From contig MNCI01008280.1 in the NCBI GenBank assembly GCA_015680685.1, forward strand, positions 4,955 through 68,954: a stretch of 64,000 bases of DNA, in the 5' to 3' direction. Both the position numbers and the translations under genes were made by a program. Below are positions 60,091 to 64,000 of this stretch, piece after piece; position 1 is the stretch's first letter; every line of letters starts with the position of its first letter. Origin of the DNA: Gnetum montanum. Lineage: Eukaryota; Streptophyta; Gnetopsida; Gnetales; Gnetaceae. Under the pieces are notes generated by a model that worked only from the letters and a program-made list of their open reading frames with translations, did not search any database and was not told the origin of the DNA.

Positions 60091-62050
60091 GAATAAAAAC
60101 TCATCCTCTAGTTCCTTACAAAATATTGGGATGGTATGGGATTATTGACTTGAATGGAACTAATGGTGAATGGGGTGACATGTGAACGGATCATCATTAC
60201 AAGACAAGACAAAACTAGTGTTCATGACAACAATAGTGAACACTTTATACATTTGACATCAGGTCTTATTTGGCAGTTGAGAGAGAAGAGAGAAAAGAGA
60301 ATAAGTATGTTGATGCCAACGCCAAGATTGCACCTTTCGTTGTCTACGCATAAGAGCATCATTGATCTTGCTCCTTACATAGCTGCTTTCAGCACTTCTC
60401 CATTCCATGTGTTCCCTCCAAATCCAATCCGTTGTTGTATGATCACCATCTGCACACACAACATAGTCTTTATATTAGCAAGGATAAATGAATTATAATG
60501 CAATTGATACCTTGCTTCGGTGAAAGGTCCATTGGCTGAGTTGTGGTATGGCTGATACAGATATGGAGATATCATAGTGGTGACTACCGCAGGTGTAGGG
60601 GTTAGGAGAAAATCAAAAAAATTTGGGTTTGAACCCCCATGACTAAGAGTGAACCTTTGGTAGCGATAGAATGGAGAAAGAAAAAGAACAAGAAGGATGG
60701 AGAAAAAGAGACAACGATACCTTTGATGAAATGGATGTCAAGATGGAAATGAACAAAATAAAGTGGATTGCAAAAATGTTAAGGAAAAGAATTTAACTAG
60801 TGCACCAAATAGGAATGTCAGTGGATCCTCCCCAAAGCAAGCTCATGCCCTTAATGCCCTGAAAAACCCACATTCAAAGAGTCTATAGGCTCTAGGAATG
60901 TCATTTGGAAATAAGAGTTAAAGTCTTAACCACAAGAATTTACCAAAAAGAAAACAATGCGTCAACCAAAATATGCACTAATGATACAACCAACAATGAG
61001 GTGAACAATGGAGAGAAGGATGGAGAGAAGATAATAGAATGGAATCCAAAGAACAAGGTGGTGTAAAACCCCTTGTGTAGTTAATGATTAATGTGACTTA
61101 GTAGATCCCATTCCAAGTTCAGCCTCAAACAAACCATATCCAGTGACTTCGCATTAATGCAATTGGCCAATCCATCCCCTTGAAGTAACAAGAATGACTT
61201 TCCAAAGAGCCACCACCATTCCGATGAAATGAAGGAGGAGAGATTGGGAAGCGAGAAGGGCCTTAGTTACAGGGAACATTTTTGTTTTAGTTCCATAACC
61301 AATGCTTGTAGCCCAAATTATTATTTCGTCTAAGGGATGTGCTTTGAATTCTCACTTTCTCTTTTTTTTATGTTTATGCGTGAGAACCACACCATGCAAA
61401 GACCTTGTTATTTTTATTAACTCAGCTTCCTGATAATTGGGTAACGTCAAAATAGTAAGAAAACTCAGGAAGAACACATCCAAGTATCCAAGAGAATGGC
61501 CAACACAAATGCATCAAGTTCTCTTGAATTCACACCCTTTTCAATCCTTGAGTCCTTCCTTAGTTTGAGAAATGTCGGGTTACCGATTCGTTTATAGTTC
61601 TTATTTAGAAAGGGATGGTACATTTCCAAGCCAAGAGAGACCATAGAAATTTGTCGATGTATGGATGAAGTGGACTCAGTGCCTGCTATATCAAAAGAAC
61701 CATACCTTAGTGTCAACATCATAACTTAAAGGTAAAAACAAAACATTAGCAATCAATAGGAAAATAGTTCATACCATCATGAAGAACACTTATTAAATGA
61801 AAAAATTAAAAGGTGGATAACACACACACACACACACAAGAAATGAAAAAGTATAAATGATATTGTAAAACAAAAACAAAAAAATTTAAAGAAATTTGTA
61901 AAACAAAAATGTGCAAAACAAAAACGTGGAAAACAAAAACGTTTAAAACAAAAACTTAAAAGAACCGAGGGCCCCAAATGATTAGCATAGGTGGCCATCT
62001 CCCCCATGACTGAATGGAAAGGGAGAGATCCAAAATAATGAACATCTATT
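60091..62050 (-). other. 3' non-coding part of element E
   Basis: No supported gene. In sense order: PPT-like AGTCATGGGGGAGAT (62011-61997), T-rich tract (61965-61850, GTTTTTGTTTT units, with a CA microsatellite at 61820-61840), a block shared with C near 61490-61700, another PPT-like AGTCATGGGGGTT (60644-60632), and an acceptor-like TTGTGTGTGCAG before ATG (about 60460). The 3' end matches 6694-7122. Confidence 0.55.
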
Positions 62051-62059
62051 TGAATTTCT

Positions 62060-62790
62060 TAGAAGTTTCCAACTTCTTCCGATTCATGTTTTCAGGTTAA
62101 GGGGTGGAAGTCGGTGATGCTCATACTCCAATGTATCTATGCCTTCATTATGTGCATGAGTTATTCCCCCAGTTCATTCCATGCATGTTGGTTGGTTTCT
62201 CTTTCGATTAGCTGTCAACCACAGGGTGTCCACTTATTGTGTGGTTGATACATACAGGCATCTTTGTCTCAGATATTCTAGGGCACACCCATTGCATGTA
62301 GGAGATGCTGAGCATTCATCCATGTCATCACCCGATGAGTTATTGTATGTGATGCATGGAACTTTCTTCTTATCAATCTTTCCATAAATGTTTACCTTAG
62401 ATATTTCCAAGGAAAGATCGTGAATTCCTAGGCATGTGTCTATTGTACTTATCCATGCCCTTCCCATTATAATTGGGAATTCCCATTTGTTGTTGTTGAC
62501 TTCTATCACCAATCCCAGGGGAGGAGATCGTTATCCACAAGGGAAATAGACATAGTGGTAACGATGTCCTCCACCAATTCCAAGGGAATGGTGATGGACT
62601 GGTCAGCCAGCTCTAGTTGAATATTACTCTTCTTAAGTGGAGGCAGGTTCTAGGCTTTATACATTTCTTATGAGATTAAGTTGAATTCGGAACCTGAGTC
62701 AAGAAGAGCTTTATGAGGTTCGTTCCTGGTGACTTGGAGATAGATTAAGGGACTTCCATGGTTAGAGAGTTTCTTGGGAAGGTGGCCTAC
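62060..62790 (-). pseudogene. Protease of element E (active site intact)
   Basis: Minus strand: VGHLPKKLSNHGSPLIYLQV, TRNEPHKALLDSGSEFNLIS (DSG at 62700-62692), then PPLKKSNIQLELADQSITIP and, in the ORF 62512-62234, FPIIMGRAWISTIDTCLGIH, the retropepsin C-terminal strand (cf. LGRPFL in related elements). A frame change and stops separate the two halves. With RT gone it is the last recognisable pol domain. Confidence 0.72.
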
Positions 62791-62899
62791 CTTGATCCAG
62801 TCGATAACGGTATGTGTTAACATAACCGTATGCATTAAGCTCTATTGTTGGTTTGAAGGGAGGTCTGAAGCCTTATGTGTTGGAGAAGTGTACACAAAC

Positions 62900-64000
62900 T
62901 CAACCTCTTGTGGTTGTAAGAGCCTGTCTAGGCTTTTGGTTCTAAAGAAAGGTCTTCTCTTCTTGCGGTTGTCAGAACTAGCAGCGGGTAGCTCTCGTAG
63001 CATTACATTGCTAAAGTTGAGTGGGGAGTTCCCCTTGTATTGTTGGAGTGGGTGGTATTGGAACTAACAGTGTGAGAGAGGTGGATGGATTTGGAGGATG
63101 GTATGGATGTGGAGCGTCTCCTGGAGGAGAAGGAGTCCTTCTAAAATACTCCCAAACTTTGTAGTGACGTTGTGGAGTTACAAGACCCATAGAGTCACTT
63201 GGAGAAACTGGCTACTACACATAATAGCCATAAGGATCAGGTTGTCGGTAAGGGTATTGTTTCCTAGGCAGTGGCATCCCCCATGACTGTGGGTGTCGCC
63301 ACTGCTGGTGTTGCTCGATAGGTTGTGGTAGTGTTCCACTTGGATAATATGTTAATGGTTGATGGAACTACCTTAGGTTACATTGGGAATAAGGTAACCA
63401 ATAGGGTGCTTGTTGTCTGTTAAGTCTTGGGTTGAGTGCATACATTCTAGACTCTTGTAGATGTGAGATTATGAGGCAACATCCCTTAGGATGGTCATAT
63501 TGGTAGATCTCACATCCACTGTCATTGTCTATATCCAAATCTATAATCTCATTGGCGATATTCATTTTTCCCTTACCCTTGTCATGTGCATGGCCTGAAT
63601 CTCTCTGCTTTTTCTTGTCCTTATCACTAGTTCATTCCTCCTTAGATTCCTCTACAATCTTTAGGACAGTTTTAATTTTACTGTCTAAGGAGCTCCATAT
63701 TTCATCTACCTTAGCCAATACCTCCATTGTTAACTTTTGAAGTGACAAGGTTTTTCTATTTACCAACTCTTCGAGTGGTGACTCATCCTCATCATTGCAG
63801 AATCTCACTCCCCTCTTATGGAGGGAAGGATCATGGTTATATTCTTCCACACTTTCTCTTTTCCGTAGCTCCCCTTCTTCTTTAGCTACTTGCTCCAAAA
63901 ATCAATGAATTTCATGGGATCTAAGTTCAGATAATCTCCCTTGGGCATAAGTCCCAAGGGTTCTCCTAGATTCGTACCTTAGCGCATCTACGAGATGGCA
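62900..64000 (-). pseudogene. gag of element E, C-terminal two-thirds
   Basis: Minus strand from the window edge: DALRYESRRTLGTYAQGRLS, VAKEEGELRKRESVEE, PSLHKRGVRFCNDEDESPLE, LQKLTMEVLAKVDEIWSSLD, CEIYQYDHPKGCCLIISHLQ and YALNPRLNRQ, then a Tyr/Pro/Gln tail with QSWGMPLPRKQYPYRQPDPY (near 63275). This is the least damaged gag of the family here and shows the normal order that the inversion in element B disturbs. Stops present near 63900 and 63367. The N-terminal capsid part is outside the window. Confidence 0.72.

Larger units (their letters stand above)
59249..64000 (-). mobile_element. Element E: LTR retrotransposon with gag and protease, RT-RH-IN deleted (5' end outside window)
   Basis: Minus strand, 3' LTR at 59249-60077, PPT 60078-60090, non-coding 3' part, then protease (62060-62780) and gag (62900-64000), running out of the window. 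Relative to element C, the stretch that holds RT, RNase H and integrase (36829-39440 in C) is absent: the sequence passes from the T-rich tract/PPT-like motif (61997) straight to the protease end (about 62060). The deduced target site is CTTAG. Confidence 0.8.

Noticed and set aside
61820-61840. CRISPR or satellite array at the CA run and GTTTT units
   Set aside because: A simple CA microsatellite and irregular T-rich units; no spacers of constant length.

Overview
The window is nuclear DNA of a seed plant, most likely a gymnosperm with a large, slowly purged genome. Evidence: the DNA is mostly AT-rich, nested and heavily mutated retrotransposons; the few host-type genes are plant types (a BAHD/hydroxycinnamoyltransferase-like locus and a TIR resistance-type domain); no gene is clearly intact. 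The gymnosperm call is inference from protein flavour and repeat density. Three single N bases (9826, 35764, 51372) mark assembly joins.

Layout. 1-7957: pol-less LTR element A (plus strand, 5' end outside the window), nested in the 3' end of a related element that keeps its LTR. 7958-11950: AT-rich, no gene seen. 11950-13125: RTE-type LINE relic (minus). 13646-16674: BAHD acyltransferase (HCT-like) pseudogene (minus), its second exon split by a 5'-truncated L1 LINE flanked by a 15-bp target duplication. 19931-21246: broken repeat-containing plant gene. 24040-32866: complete pol-less element B (minus) with target duplication CATGT. 33099-43830: element C (minus), the autonomous-type relative with gag, protease, RT, RNase H and integrase, carrying a solo LTR. 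45044-45545: broken TIR gene fragment. 46762-51095: Ty1/copia element D (plus), target duplication GGCAT, with a solo LTR in its RT region. 53480-58863: two inverted L1 fragments around an old Ty3/gypsy RT relic. 58864-64000: truncated LTR invaded by element E (minus), which keeps gag and protease but has lost RT-RNase H-integrase.

A, B, C, E and the solo LTRs belong to one Ty3/gypsy family. Its LTRs are about 0.73-0.93 kb, start TGATGA, end CATCA, and carry clustered GATATC palindromes just before a TATAAATA box. RT and protease sequence and the degenerate tRNA-Asp-like primer site point to the Athila/Tat side of Ty3/gypsy.

The most interesting system is the A/B subfamily. It has LTRs and gag but no pol. 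Between gag and the 3' LTR it carries a long extra ORF (a domain resembling the 'putative plant transposon protein' family followed by coiled coil). In front of that ORF lies its own GATATC-plus-TATA promoter resembling the LTR U3, a leader, and a splice-acceptor-like site at the ATG. The family also repeats a polypurine-tract-like motif, AGTCATGGGGG, at four corresponding internal positions. Mobilisation of A/B/E by C-like elements is inferred.
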